A stretch of DNA of 64,000 nucleotides from Galbula dea (lineage: Eukaryota; Chordata; Aves; Piciformes; Galbulidae). The stretch covers positions 62,001 to 126,000 of the forward strand of contig VWZX01001164.1 in NCBI GenBank assembly GCA_013399015.1. Reading direction: 5' to 3'. Positions 39,301 through 54,300 of this stretch are shown here, piece after piece. The position numbers were made by a program, and so were the translations under genes. Positions within the stretch are counted from its first letter, which is position 1, and every line of letters starts with the position of its first letter. The notes below the pieces were generated by a model. That model was not told the DNA's origin and ran no database searches. It saw only the letters and a list, made by a program, of their open reading frames with translations.

Positions 39301-42300
39301 CTGCAGTGAACAGTCTCAACTTTCATCATGTGGTCATCAGCAGTAACACCTGCCAAAGAAGATGCAACAAATTAACAAAAAGTGTTATTCTAGGAAAGCA
39401 GAAGAGGCAATTGGTTGGTTTGTAGCAGAAAATTAGAGCTCTCAGTTGTTAAACATGTGAAACTGAACCACATGGGGAATATTCACCCAAATTCAGGTAT
39501 CAAAATCAGGGTCTCTGAAAGCAGTACTGAAGGAGAAAGTTTTTCACTTGGGTACTCCGTCTCTTTCTCTGCACAAACTATGTATGACACCCAGGTAATT
39601 AAGTTTGCTGCTTGAGGTTATGATATATGAACATCTACCTACCTAAATAGAAGGAAATAAAAATTATACAACAGTCAAAATTGACTATTTAATACATAAA
39701 AATGCCATCTACTTAAAATCGACAATAACTAATATCCTTAATAATACCCATTTTGATACAAGAAACAGAGCTTCACCAAAGCAGCTGGATTTACTTTGCC
39801 CCTCATAAGAACAACTAATTTATTTCCTTGCCTCCTTTCACCATCAGGAAGAAGCACATGAATCCAATTCCTTTTGCAATTTTAAGTACTAGCTTGCTGA
39901 CAGAATACTCTGATCATAAAGAAAAACAGGCCCTCCAGTACTTAAGTGAAGTACACAAAAACAATTTGGGAGATTGTTACGATGTTAGCAGTCTCCACTT
40001 TTAAGTAGCTTTTAGCATTTACATTCAAATTAAGGTAATATTCAAATACAGTTATTGCTTAAAGGTACCCAAAAGAAGTCCCTGATGGCTCTAGGACATC
40101 TTTAGAATTCCCTCAAGCAAAGGATGAAGTGGTAGGATATGGCACAGCAAGGCAGGGAAACACAAAATGCTCTAGAAAACTTGCCTGTTGAGCATCCAAA
40201 GGGCAAAAATGTCAGGCCAAAATCCATCTTGGGTAGCCAAGACATTGCTCACACGTCTCCTTTTGTCAGTGTCCCTCAAAACCACAGCAACTATCCCACC
40301 TTACATTATCTAGATCCTTGCCATCATATTTGACCATTATCACCTCGTTGCTTTATTACATGTCCTCCTTCAATCTATCTGCATCCATCTGTTGCCACTC
40401 CTCATGCATTATACTGAATAAGACTGTGGCAAAGCTCACATAATTCTGTTTGTCAAGTACCCAGCACCATTTTAAATTACTCTCTGACAAGAGTACCTAG
40501 GTAGCAAACTTTGTTTGCTATCTCCTACTGTGCTTACATTCCACATTATATCAGAAATGAAGCACGGAATGCCAACCAGGCACAGTTAGAAGTGTTGAAA
40601 ACTAATCCCTTTTATTCAAACATTTTATCAATTTCACAGAAGAATGAAAGGAGAAACGGACAAGCAGAGCTCCACAGTATGCACTTTCACATAAAAAGCA
40701 TTACCTTCCATTATATCTTTTTCAGCAGCTTGAGCATTTTCTGTTTGATTACTTGTCTGTTGTTTGCGCATTGCTGTCTTCTTGAATTTATTTACCATAC
40801 ACTCCTACAGATAATCAGAAAAAAACCAACTGTAGCACAACTGATGTACTATTGTTTATATTCCAGTAGGAACCTATACTTAAAATATTACTTAGAATAG
40901 CTCTGCAATAAATAGCAATTAATTGCTGTTACTTCTTAAGGCACTACTTTTAATTGTAAATGTAATGCTATTTTACAGACTAAACTTGCTTTTAATATTA
41001 TGTGCTTTGCCAAAAGTCACCTGCCAAAAGCATAAAGATGATAAATTAAGCATATTGGAGAGAAATGGCAAGTTGTAACTGTATTCTAACATAAAAGTAT
41101 TACATAGATCAAAAAAAAAAAGCTGTCTTACATGAAGAAATTCCATCACTACTTTGTCAAATTTCGTTTGCTTCTGGATATGATCCAGTGTTTCCTGGTG
41201 AGCTGCACTCTCCAGATGTGACTCAATTTCTTTTTCTTCAAATGTTCGAAATTTGCAAAATGAGCAAGTAAATGCCATCCTATTAAGAGAAAGAAATTAA
41301 ATAATATTACTACTTAAGAAACATTCTTCCCTGTCTCCTCGAACTGAGAACTTGACAAACCTAATCAGGAATGGAATGGGAAAAGCATTCTTTAAAGATG
41401 CCTAAGTGAAAACAAAATTCCGTATTTTACCATTATGAAGGGTAACTGCTACAAAAACCAATATACTATGTAAATCAGGCCAGTTCCAGAGTAATTACTT
41501 ATCTATGCAGAAGATTACAACTGCTGAAATCAGAAGCTAGCCACTTAAAGGCCACATTATTGTAAGTGCACCTATCTCAACTCTCTAGTTAGTTTCACCT
41601 TTTCAGTACTTCTCATAGTTAAGACACTCAACAATTTCCTAACTGCAGTCAACAGAATTTATTCAAAGCTCGTTTTCCATAAAAAAAACTTTATAATCTT
41701 TCTAAGGAAACGTGGCCTCCTCACTGTTAATGATGAAAAGGCAATAATGCTGTGACCATATACTGCACTGACGTAGAATAGTGGCTTGGCTATGGCAACA
41801 ATAAGTTACAGAACAATCTACTCATTTTTTTGGTAAAAAATAGCTCACCATATATACAAAACCAGAATAAAATCAATTTCTAACAGCTTATTAAGTCAGC
41901 ATGAGTGCACATTTATCTGAAATATATACTCCAAAAGCACTACCATTCTAAGCTGCTTCTCAAGTGTGCACATACGTATTTTTGTGGACGAAGGCATTAG
42001 GATACCATGTGTTTTCTGATACAGCAGAGGTCCAGTGAAACATTCCATTTACTAAGCCAAAGGATTTGGTTGTTAGGTTTTGGGTTGAGTGTTCTGTTTG
42101 CTTGGGTTAGTTTTCTGGGTTTGTTTTGGGACTGGGTGGTTTGGGGAGAAGTTGGGGCAGGAGTGCAGCTCTTTGCTTGTTTCTTTCTTGCATTTTATTG
42201 TCCTTAAAATCAGTCCAAAGGGCCTTTCAGGGAAAATGACATTCTTACAGAAGCATAAAGGGAAGAAAAACTGCACAGAAGACAAGAGTTATAGCACAAA

Positions 42301-45300
42301 CCTGTATCCATCACCGTATTTTTCACTGTTCTTTTCCCTTCTACGCCGTTGCTTCTCTCTTCTGGCCTCAATTCGCCGCTTTTCTTCTTCCTCATTTTTA
42401 ACTTCTCCTTTGCCATCTTAACATAAAGTAAAAGGATTTTTAAATGTCACATTTCAAAAAAAAGTCAAAAAAACCCCACAACAATCCAGTAAAAGTATCT
42501 GACTTCTCCATCTCCTCCACAAATATCTCAAAACGCAGAGAAAGACCCTATACCAAAGTGGTTCAATGGCTTAGTTAAATACCATGGAAATTTTGCTTTG
42601 TTTTCCTCCTCTAAAGACAACCAACATTTGCCTCCAACAATGCAAACTTATTAGTTAAGGGGTCAGACACTAGATTACACTCATAAAAGTATGGACATTC
42701 AGAGTTAATGCAAACTGTCTCCTCTTGTGCCTAGCTCTTAAAGGCCTCTTCAACCAAGTGACCAGAAAAAGGGTACTGCAGGTGCAGAGGCAGAAACACA
42801 TTAAAGCCTTCCACAGTTTTAGAACACCATTGCTACAACCCTCTTACCTAAGCATCTAAAGACATTCTCTTCTGCTGAGAAGGTAGTTTCCAAAATCAAA
42901 ATTAAAGGTTCTCATAAAGAAGATAGGGTAGCGCTTCATTAAGGGGCAGCACCCACTCTGAACTTCATAGAATCACAGAATGGCTCAGGTTGGAAGGGAC
43001 CTTAAAGATCATCTAGTTCCAACCCCCCATGCCACATGCACTAGACCAGGTCATCCAGGGCCACATCCAGCCTGGCCTTAAACACTGCCAGGGATGGGGC
43101 CTCCACAACCTCTCTGGGCAACCTGTTCCAGTGCCTCACCACCCTTTGGGTAAAGAACCCCCTTCTAATCTCCAGCCTAAATTTCCCCTCCTTCAGCTTG
43201 TAGCCATTCCCTTGTGTCCTGTTGCAATCAGACCAGGAGAAAAGTCTCTCTCCTTCTGCCTGATAATACCCTTTCAGGTACTGAAAAGCCACTATAAGGT
43301 CCCCTCTAAGCCTTCTCTTCTCCAGGCTGAACAACCCCAATTCCTTCAGCCTGTCCTCATAGGGGAGGTGCTCCAGTCCTTTGATCATCTTTGTGGCTCT
43401 CCTCTGGATCCACTCCAAGAGGTCCACATATTTTTTATGCTGAGGAGCCCAGAACTGTACACAGTACTCCAGGTGGGGCCTTACGAGGGCAGAATAGAGA
43501 GGCAGAATCACCTCCTTAGACCTGCTGGTCATGCCTCTCCTGATGCATCCCAGGACACGGTTAGCCTTCTGAGCTGCAAGTGCACATTGCCGGCTCATGT
43601 CCAGCTTTTCATCTATCATGACCCCCCCAGGTCCTTCTCTGCACCGCTGTTCTTAACGAGTTCTCCCAGCCTATACTCATATCTTGGGTTGCTCCTACCC
43701 AGATGCAGGACCTTACACTTGGACTTGTTGAATTTCATTTGATTCTCACAGGCCCACTTTTCAAGCCTGTCCAGGTCCCTCTGAATGGCATCTCGCCCCT
43801 CTGGCGTGTCAACCACACCACTCAGCTTGGTGTCGTCTGCGAACTTGCTGAGGGTGCACTCAATACCTCTGTCCAAGTCATTAATAAAGACATTGAAGAG
43901 CACCGGTCCCAAGACAGAACCCTGAGGGACACCACTCGTCACCGGCCTCCACCTAGACAAGGAGCCATTGACCACAACTCTCTGACTGCGTCCATCCAGC
44001 CAACTTCTTATCCATTGGATGGTCCACCCATCAAATCCACATCTCTTCAATTTTGAGATAAGGATGCCATGCAGAATTGTATCAAAGGCTTTACTAAAGT
44101 ACAGGTAGATGACATCAGTCAGTCTTCCTTTATCAACCGTTGCAGTCACTCCATCATAGAAGTCCATCAGGTTGGTCAGGCACGACTTGCCCTTAGTGAA
44201 CCCATGTTGGCTTCTTCAAATCATCTCTTTGTCTTGCATGTGCCTTACCATCACTTCCATGACAATGCGCTCCATGATCTTCCCAGGCACAGAGGTGAGG
44301 CTCACTGGCCTATAGTTCCCTGGGTCTTCCTTTCTACCCTTTTTAAAAATGGGGGTGATGTTACCCTTCCTCCAGTTACTCGGGACTTCACCTGACCTCC
44401 ACGACTTGTCAAATATGATGGAGAGTGGGCCTGCAACTACATCAGCCAGTTCCCTCAGGACCCTAGGATGTATGTCATCAGGGCCCATAGACTTGTTCTT
44501 ATCAAGTCTCATTAGGTGAGAAACAAAGTTCCAAAGATCTTTAGCTGAAGAAATAAACCAGTGAAGGAAGAGCTAAGCTGGGAGGAGGAAAGAATGAAAA
44601 CAACAAAACCCTCTTAGAACTTCATTAAATTATCACCTGGCATGTAAGCAAAAGTGCAAACAAATAAATGACCAGGAATTTGTTTTGCAACATTAAAGAC
44701 TTCAAGGACACTGACTTCTTGTGTAAGTGTACTCATGTTTGCCTTTCCTCTGTTTTAAAAGCCTATGGACAAAAGAAACAATTAGAGTATAATTCAGTGA
44801 GTAGTTCTACAGGAAACAGAGGATCACTTGGTTTTATTTTGCAGTTCAACCTTCAGAGAGAGAGGTCAGCCTCCATTAAATCTGTCTCCACTCAAACAGC
44901 AACAGAAAGAATACAGCAGCATGATGGTGGGGGGGAAAGCAGCTCTCTGGCTCTAGAAGCACCACTGAGTGAGTACTGAAAACATTTTCACAGACTAACA
45001 CCTCACACCTCATTCCTACTCTACAGAGGAGAAACACTCCTATTCAAAGCAAGGAGGGTTTTAATTCAAATTTGAAAACAAAACAAAGCAAAACCAAAAC
45101 TACCGAGCCACAGAGGCAATTCTAAATCTCAGGATTTAAATTTCATGTAGTGCCTTACCATCAATCCTGCAAATATGCAAAGGATCACTCTTTCTACTGA
45201 TGTAAAAATCATCTGATATGACATTCTGTGGAATGAAATTGCCTGCATCTTGCCCCTCAAGCTCACGAATTCAAGTTCCCATCCTGTTACAACCCAGGAA

Positions 45301-48300
45301 ACGCAAGCCTGAATTTACATATGAACTGGGACACCAAAGGGGTGATCCCACTTTCCTTCACTCCACTTACACAAACTTTTAAAAATTAAAAAATCCATAC
45401 AAAATAAAAAATTTTAAAACTAAGTAAATGTACTATTATATCAAGAAAAGAAACTCTAGCCAGTTGGTTGAAAATTTCTATCACTCCTTACCATCCGAGT
45501 AGACTACATACATAACAGGGTAGCACACAAGGGAAAGTAGACTAAAAATCGTTTCAGCCTTAATACTAGATTTCTTTGTGTATGTGTTTGAAATCACTAT
45601 AGTTAATATACACTTAATTGATTTTATGTAAACTAATAATTAACCTGTTTCATTAAGACTTCACATGAAATAGATCCCACATTCCTGAGAGCAGCATTCT
45701 GAGCTGAACTATATCCACTTTCATAAAACAAGATTTAAGGGTGAGGTTGATCAGCTAGTGGGATAAATAATAGGATTCAGGTGAAAAACCAGTGGGATAA
45801 ACAACAATGGAATGGCAGTAACTACAGAAGACCACTTACATTAATTTCACAAAAACTAAAACAAGTCAAACAACAGGAACACAGAGAAATGATCAGAAAG
45901 CCGAGACTGTAAGCATGTAAAGAGCAAAAAAAAAGACAGATGGATGTTATGAACAAACATCCTCCTCATGGCTTAAAATTATAAACTCTTAAAAAAAAAA
46001 AAAGTCATGCTACTCAATAGCTACAGGTCATATATACAGGCTTACTAAATCCATTTACTCAGAGTCACACAAATACAGTCACCTACAATGCCTTACCTGA
46101 CAAAGCAAACTAACTTACCTCCAAAAGTCTGATATCCAAGATCATAAGCATCTCTTGTAAAGTCTTCATATATAACAACTGCACCACTTGTGTCCACTTC
46201 TATTTCCTAAGAAAGTCAAGTCCATAATTTTTTTAAGAAAACACAACAAGAAAACAATGCCATTCTAAATACAGAAAAAGACAGTGCAAATTACTTCATT
46301 TCCAATGATCTGTTCCTTGCTAATTTTATCAAATATGACAATGGAAAAAAGCGAACTGAATACCTAGTTAGACACAGTGTGGAAACACTTTCAACTATGC
46401 ATTTCTTCTTAATGCCTTTAAGAATTTCACAGTCAAAACTGTATTCAACATAAATACTGACTTCCAATTCAGACTTTTAAATACTCAGTTGAGAATATGT
46501 TAATACTTTCATTCAGAAAAGAAGGAAAATATCATTCCAGTATTTCAACATGGAACCAGGATATATATAAACACATTTAGCTTGCTGATCACATTCTCAT
46601 TTATTGTAGCAACTGACCTTTCTGCAAGTGGGAACTAATCTTGGTACCCTATCAGAGAACACATATTAAAACTGAGTGGTTTTTTATTATTTACAATCTC
46701 TCCCTGACGTGTCTTATCTCTTATCCATTCTTCCTCACTGCTGTTTAGTAATCTTCCTGTCGTTTTGTACTCAATTTCTCAACCCACCCAAGCAGGTCAC
46801 AGATGTACAAATTAACGATGACTACCTGTAACAACATGAGAAGTGCTCCTTTGACAGTTCTCTCTGCATTACAAAAATAGGTAGAGTCTACAAATAAATT
46901 TTAAAATTCCTTTTCCAGGCTATCTGCACAAGCTATCATTCACTAGAAATCAGCAAGGATTTCAGACTGCCATCAAAATAAGATACTTTTAGATAAAGTG
47001 AATTAAAAAAAACAAAGTTTAGAAAAACTTTTAGGTGCTTAATTTTTGTAACTCCAGCTTAATAATTATTTGTCTTGGGGTATACTGTTCAAACTTCTGA
47101 AAGAAACACAAACATTTTCCAATTCGGGGAATCTTTACCTCTACAGTAGAATCCTGGAAAGATGTCTTCATGTCTACAAACAAAATGAGGAAGAAATACA
47201 TAATGCAAAAGCATTGTCACTGTCAATTCATCTTAAGGCAGCAAGATATTCAGAAAAAAACTCAGCTTGTTATGCAGCTAGAACAGTCTACATGTATAAT
47301 TTATAATTTAGTAGTAATACTACATGTAAAATGGTATCCTTAGGAATATAAACTAAATCTCCTAGAAGCAACTGCCTATATCAAGCGCCACAAAACAACA
47401 AAGTCAAGACTGAAAGGGCAATATAATTTTGAGATACATTTTCATACACATAAAACATACCAACTGCATCTAATTTTCTGTTAGTTGATACCTAGTTTTC
47501 AGTTTTCAATTACATGATACTGATTAGAGTTATCTTTTAGTTCAAGTTTCAGGAAACTGTATTAAGCCACCCAACAGTTTCTTCCCTCTAGTCTTAGAGC
47601 CACAGGAGAGGTTGATTAAAAGTACATTCCATTTGAGTAGGCAATAGCTACTCCTCTTCTTAAAGTAACTTCAATATTATGTAATATATTGGTCCTTGAA
47701 TTGTGGAAATCAGCAAGGATGAACAGTTAACAAGCCTCTGTCTGAAGTAGTTTATAAAAGGGGAGTCTACAAAAGTATGAAAAGAAGAGCTAATATGAAG
47801 ACTGTGATGCAAGTCTTTGATATATCCGAATGCATATTTTACAGATTCATTTCATCAGAACAAAGCTGGAGAGTCCAGAAATAACAGACTGTAGAAAATG
47901 CAGATGAACATGCTCTATACACCCAGTGCCAGAAAATCTTACAGCACTCTTGAAGTTAAAGTTTAGTAAACAGTTTTGAAATACACAGTACTGTGACTAG
48001 AATTAACACCCAAAAAATTTTCAAGTGGAAGTTTCTGCCAAGTATGTGTATTTACACTGCAAGCTTTAAACTGAAATAATTTTAAACATTTTGCAGGTGT
48101 GATTTCAGAACAAACTACAGAAAACACTGTAGGTCCAAATTATTGAGTAAATTACAAACAAACTATAATTTGACTACTCTACATGCCATTCATAATAATT
48201 CTCACGTTTACATTCCCTCAAAGGAAGTAATTTATTCAGACCTTGTTAGTGATTTTTTTTTCCCTCCAGCTTTGCCTGCAACATCAAAATTATTAAGAGT

Positions 48301-51300
48301 TGTAGGACATCTTTAGGGAAGCTAAACAAACCAAGCACCACTGATAATTTTCAATTTATGTTTCCAATTCTTCTAGTCATTACAGCATTTCATTTACAAG
48401 AAGGAGCAATCTGTCTCTGCCTTTAGTAAATTATTTTGTAACAATATTCACTCTTTTCTCAGTTTGCTTCCCTCTTCCCCTCCTCTTCACCTGCACCTTA
48501 TGCCTTTATTTTAGCTGCACTGCAGCTGATGCACTACTTTTTATATCTGTCAAAGTATTTGGACAGCAGGGCCCAGGCTCATGCAAGGGCATATTTTAAA
48601 GTTTGCGCAGCAGTGTCCAGGGTCACGCAAGGACACATTTTAATATTTGTCAGGCATTGTAACTTAAGGCAACCTGAGAACCGAAATTATTTTCAGTGGT
48701 GGAAAACTGCCTCCAGGAAGTATCATCACAAAGTCTGAATGAAACAGTCTTCAGCAGCACATATTTTAAAACACCAAAACATTCCATTTTATTCAGCAAA
48801 ATATCTTTGCAGTAGAAGAGTTAGAAGAGTAAGTTCACAAAATCTGTTGTAGGGTACTCCAAAGGTACACAATGAAGAATTACAAAACAGCCCATACATA
48901 CCTGCTTCTGAATATTAAAACTAATTAATTCCTAATTAATAATTTTAAAAAACAGTAATTTTAACTTCAGAATTTTGGCAATTGTTACTTACTAGGCGAT
49001 TTCTTCTGGCTCAGCTTCAAAATAGGTTTTGTCATTTTGGGCTTCTTGATAAACGTCCCACCAGGTTTGTTATACGGCTGTGGCATCATTTTTCTTTTTA
49101 TTCCTCTTGCAGCAACTGCTGCAGGACTGGGTTTGTTATGATAGTCAACAACAATTCCAGGTCTGTGCATTCCTCCAAAGTCTCCCATATGCTGAAAATT
49201 TGTGAAATCAAGAGAAAGGTATTAGTACGTGAAACTAAAAGAAATAAAACTATTACTTGGTACAATAAAACTGTGAACTAAGTGAAATCTGCATTCTAGA
49301 GAAAAATGCAGGGGAAATTTAAGCTCCCAGTTTGATGTTGAGTTGTGCAATGGCTTTGTGGGCTTTGTCCGGTAGAATGAATACATCTGTATAAACTGTT
49401 TCTGCTTATTCAGAACCATTGTCCAGGCAACAAACACACCTATCAAAGTTCCTATCTCAGCCTAACATTTTGGCTCCTCTCTAGCTGTTGAAAGGCTTCT
49501 CCCTCTGGGAAAAAGTAGAGCTAACCAACCTAGTTTTTGACACTTTAGTCAGCAGTCCCATTAATACTAATAATTTAGGAAAAAAAACAAAACACACACA
49601 AGAACAACTTCATGTTGAAAGACTAACAATTATTTGAAAGAAGCTGAGTAACGAACGGTGTCGACTGTAGAACAGCAATTAATTGAAGGAAGCTCATTCA
49701 TTATTTTACTTATCTTTCCACTGAATTCAGTAAATTCAGAATTTAAAAGTTGAGCCTACCGGAAAGGATGTAAAACCATGGCAACAACAGGAATGAAAAC
49801 TCAATTGAAAGACTAAATCTTCCTATTATTTCTAAAACGCTATACAGTCATTTGTGGACACTTATTCATGAAAGTAACTCTGAAGGCATGGAATAAATGA
49901 GTAATCTGAAGAGGGAGAATTTAGGCAGCTGCATTATTTTCAAAAGTCCTAACATACTTCTTAATATTAATTATTAACTTAATTATTTGATTAACAAAGG
50001 GCAGAATAGAGCCCACTGACTGGATGGGTGACTTGGATAAGCAGAAATATTTGTATTGCCATGACAAGAGAGTTAGTATTATACTATCAAAGTTAAAAGA
50101 ACATAATAACTCCAGCATACTTTGTGAAAAGTACAACTTTCGGTTTTCTTTAACCAAATTTTAAATGACAGACATAATAATAAACCAGGCATTTTTCTTA
50201 ATCAGAAGTCCATGCACAAGATCTCCAATTTAATTTATTTAGTTGAGACACTTAAAGAACTACCTGCACATATGTTAACACTGTACACATACAAATTAGA
50301 GATGAAGGATGCGCTTGGATAATGCCAAGTACTCTTATTTTTAAAAACAGTCTCTATTAAAGGTGCAATGCATTTTACGTATGTAAGTCGTTAGCCTTTA
50401 CAGTCTCCTTTATTACATGAAAGACTAGAAAGATAAATTTCAAAAGCAAAACAACAACAAAAAAAGGCTACTTGGTTCTACCTCTGCACAGATTTCTTTC
50501 AGATCCAAACGAGTTCTGAAAGTATGGTAACCAAACCTAAAAACCTAACACTTCCAGCTTCACAAGCAGAGAAACAAAGAATCTTTCTCTCATACCATGC
50601 TACATGCTAGCTAGCGGCCATGTGCAAATCTGAGCTAAAAATCTGAATATGGCAACTATAGTACTCAAGAATGCTGCATCAGACTTTCTGCAACAAAACC
50701 ACCACGTAATTTGGCATTTAAAAGACCCAGTAAAAAAAAGCCTTCCTCTACACTTCAAGTTATAAACAAGCTGTATGGTTTAATATTAAAGAACTGCTTC
50801 CCAAAGAATATGACATTCTTAATAGTTTTAAACAGTAAGTTACACCTAGAGGCACAGGTAGAAAAGTGTTCACTGAACTTTGTGCTTAAAAAAAGACAAT
50901 CAGAATTGGGATTATAAAACCAAGATAAAGGGACACCATCAACTTAAAATTAGTACTTCTGTCAGATTTTTTTTTTGTTCTCTTCTGTTGTATTTTTATC
51001 ACTAGCTCATTTAGCATCACTTCTCCAAACTCTGATGCCCTACTTTGTGTACAGTTAATCTTGCCGTTTCTTGGACATATAGGTTTCATATCCTACACTG
51101 AAAAGGAATCCACTAAAAAAGAGAGCTGGAATGTAAGTCTTCAAAATAAAACAAATACCAGTAATAGGACTAGGCATACTATCTGGAAATTAATCTCAGT
51201 TCTGTGAAAGGATCTTATTTCAAGTTGATGATGACCCTTTAACCATGCTTTAATTCTGAAAAAGAATCACTGTAACTGCTAACCCCCCACCTTTGCCATG

Positions 51301-54300
51301 TAGTCCCCATCACCTCCCAATACACAAATCAGAGTAAAAATTAAGTTTAAAAGAAGACTTGATGTTTGATAACATCAAGAAGAATTAGCTAAACCTTTAC
51401 AGGAAACCAAAACTACTCTTGCATTCACAACCTGGGTTTTATTGTTTGCTTATACATTGCACCTTTAACCTACTCAAAACTTCAAAAGACTCTGATTTAA
51501 ACTTCTACAATATTCAAGAATTTCCCCACCAGCAGCAAAGATGCCAGTGTTTACAAGGAAAAATGCAAGTCCTTTTAATCCCTTTTAGACCAAACCTATT
51601 ATCTTCACCTTTCAAACAAAAGGAGAGATTTAACGCACCTTATCAACTAGTCTTCTATTACTCATTACTCAGAAAAAGGGACTGGGTTCTACTTGAAGAT
51701 AGTTTCAAGGGGGTAAACAACATAATCAACCATGAAAGTTTGCTTGGACAAAAAAAAAAACCACACTGTACTGAACAGCGCATTCATTTTAAAGCAGTGG
51801 TCTTGAAAGGGTTTAAAAGAGTGTCTAGTGAAAAGAATCTGAAAAGATTCTGTACTTACTCCTCGGCCTCGGCCTCTGCCTGTTGATGGTCCTCCAAAAG
51901 CATCATAGTTTCTGCTTCCAAATCCACTTTCAGGATAAGCAGGCGTTCCTCTCCCCCGAGAGCCTACAGGTGCAGGCTTCATATGGGGTGAAGAAAAACT
52001 GCTGTAGGAAGAGTAACTCTCTCTTCCTCTGTCCTCCATAAACCCAGGCCTCAATTTTGAACGGGAGTAAGGTGCTTCCCAGCTAGACCCGCCCTGGTTT
52101 CTACCTCCGAAAGAGTCAAGGCTATTCCGGTAGGAGTTGTCAAATCGACCACCATAACTACCTCCGAAGCGGCTTTGTTCGGGTTCATTATAACCATAGC
52201 CAGATCTGTACAGATCTCGCCCACCCAGAGAAGACCCGGAGTCGTAAGACTCATAAGGTCCAAACCTGGAAAAGTTGCACAGTGAGGAGAAAAAAAAGTA
52301 AGCTTACTAGTGTTATACATTTCAAAATACAAGTTATCAGTTGACATTTATCAACTAAAATCAATTTATTACTATACTGGTCTGTACAGTAGTGTTATTG
52401 TTTAAACTTGATTAGGGCTGGGCAAATCACACTATGACCAGATAGAAAGCTACCTGAGCCATTTTTGCTACAAACATTTCTAAAGTTCAGTATGCCTGAA
52501 CTCTATTTACTTAAAATTTTCAGCAACATTTACTTACAAAAACATTATTAGAGCCCAGCCCTAGTCTCACGAAAATAATCACCTGCAGACATTTATAGGC
52601 TAGTCAAACTCTCCTTTCTTCCAAATCATGCCCTCATATTCTAACAGTTAAACAGCAGTTTAAACTCAGTGACTTAGTTCTGAACTGAGGGGGGGAAAAA
52701 TTTAGTGGTACAGCTGTGAGTCTTAAACACCCAAGAGTTCTAATTTTAAAGAAAAATACACATGCTTTTCCATTCGTATTTGTATTTTTTGGAAATTTTC
52801 TTCCCTGTAAAAATAAGCTTTCCAGTCAAAGAATTCATGATCTTCAGTGTCTCCATCTTTCACTTGCAGACCATTAAGTCTAGCAAATCAGGATTTTGGA
52901 AGTCTACACAGTGTATGCACATGAAAACAGTCCTTGGAATTTCAGACTAGAGTAACAGGGAGCTGAAATCTTTTAACTATTTACCAAGAGTTTGCTTTGC
53001 CCGATGGGGTGGGTGAGGCTAGAAATCATCAATACTTCTAACAACTTGTAAGGGAAACACACTAGTGTCCCTGCAGGGTTATAATAGGGTGATTCAGCGG
53101 GAGTTGGAAAAGACAGCTAGAACAGAATCAAATTACTAGCCATATCTAAAGTAAACTGAATGCCTTCAATTTAAAATACGGTAGTCTCAGAAGACCTAAA
53201 GCTAGACAGAAAATGACACTATCTACAGAAAGAGCCCATGCATAACATTAACGTTACATGGCAAGACACACTTCGGTGTTCAAGTAGTCATTCAACTTCA
53301 ATCATATGCAGATTACTATATGGTAGGTACAGCTCATTCCTGAATCTCTGCTCAGACTTTTAGGTCAATCTTAAGGTTGATCATTAAACAAATTAACAAA
53401 AATGTTTAACAGAACCATGCAGCAAAACACAATACTTCCCCAGACTCCCTACTTAGTACTGTCCTTGCCCAGTGGCACCACAGTGACTACAGCCAGACAA
53501 GACTTCAAGGGCGCACACAAGAAAACCATCATATTATCTAAGTTTTCTTCACGTTTTATTTCCTCCAGGATAGAATCACTACTCTGAAAAGCATGCTTCT
53601 TTGAATACAATATTAAGACCTAAATCAAATCAGCTGCTCCCTACTGTTTTTTATCTGAAAGAGCAACAGTAATAGTATCCTAGCATTAAATACACAACTT
53701 TAAGACCACTGCATCAGAATTTTTATTTTTAGACCAATCCATCTTGCAAAGTAGCCCAAAACATGCACACAGTTTTGAGTGCAATCAGTACCTTCCAATG
53801 AAATAATCTGGACATGACTTTTAGATTCAATACCAAGATCATTTGAGCACTGCACATTCAAACCAAAGAACACATACCCTAAATGTTCCTTGAAAACGGA
53901 ATGTTGATAGATTCAGTCTAAGGCACCAAACCAGTTAGGTCTAGTCTGCTATGTCAGAAATGTTATGCCAGGCCAATCAGCTACAAATTGCTAACCATTA
54001 CTGAAAAATAAAACTTTTTCCATTTTCATTCAAAGACGCATTGTTTCGCTGTCAAACTTCTCCACAAAAATGCTGATTATTACAAGAATCTAGCTCTTAC
54101 AGTTTAGTATTTGCCAGTATTTATCGAACATGAAGACTCAGAACGAAAGTGTTCATACAAAATCGTAACAACATGCCTCAGGAACACTTAAGTTAGAAGA
54201 CAGAATGACTTAAAACTTCAATTGGACTTGATAATTCTTGGGACAACTGAAGGATTGATTATTTTACCTGTTACCACCACCACCACCTCCTCCGCCTCCA

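Noticed and set aside
40511..40900. 129-codon plus-strand open frame
   Set aside because: Antisense to ZNF326 exon 9 and its introns; no homology.
43029..43742. 237-codon plus-strand open frame
   Set aside because: It is the antisense reading of a CR1 reverse-transcriptase region, a common shadow in bird genomes.
51419..51886. 155-codon plus-strand open frame
   Set aside because: It overlaps ZNF326 exon 4 on the opposite strand; the composition reflects the antisense of that exon and intron.
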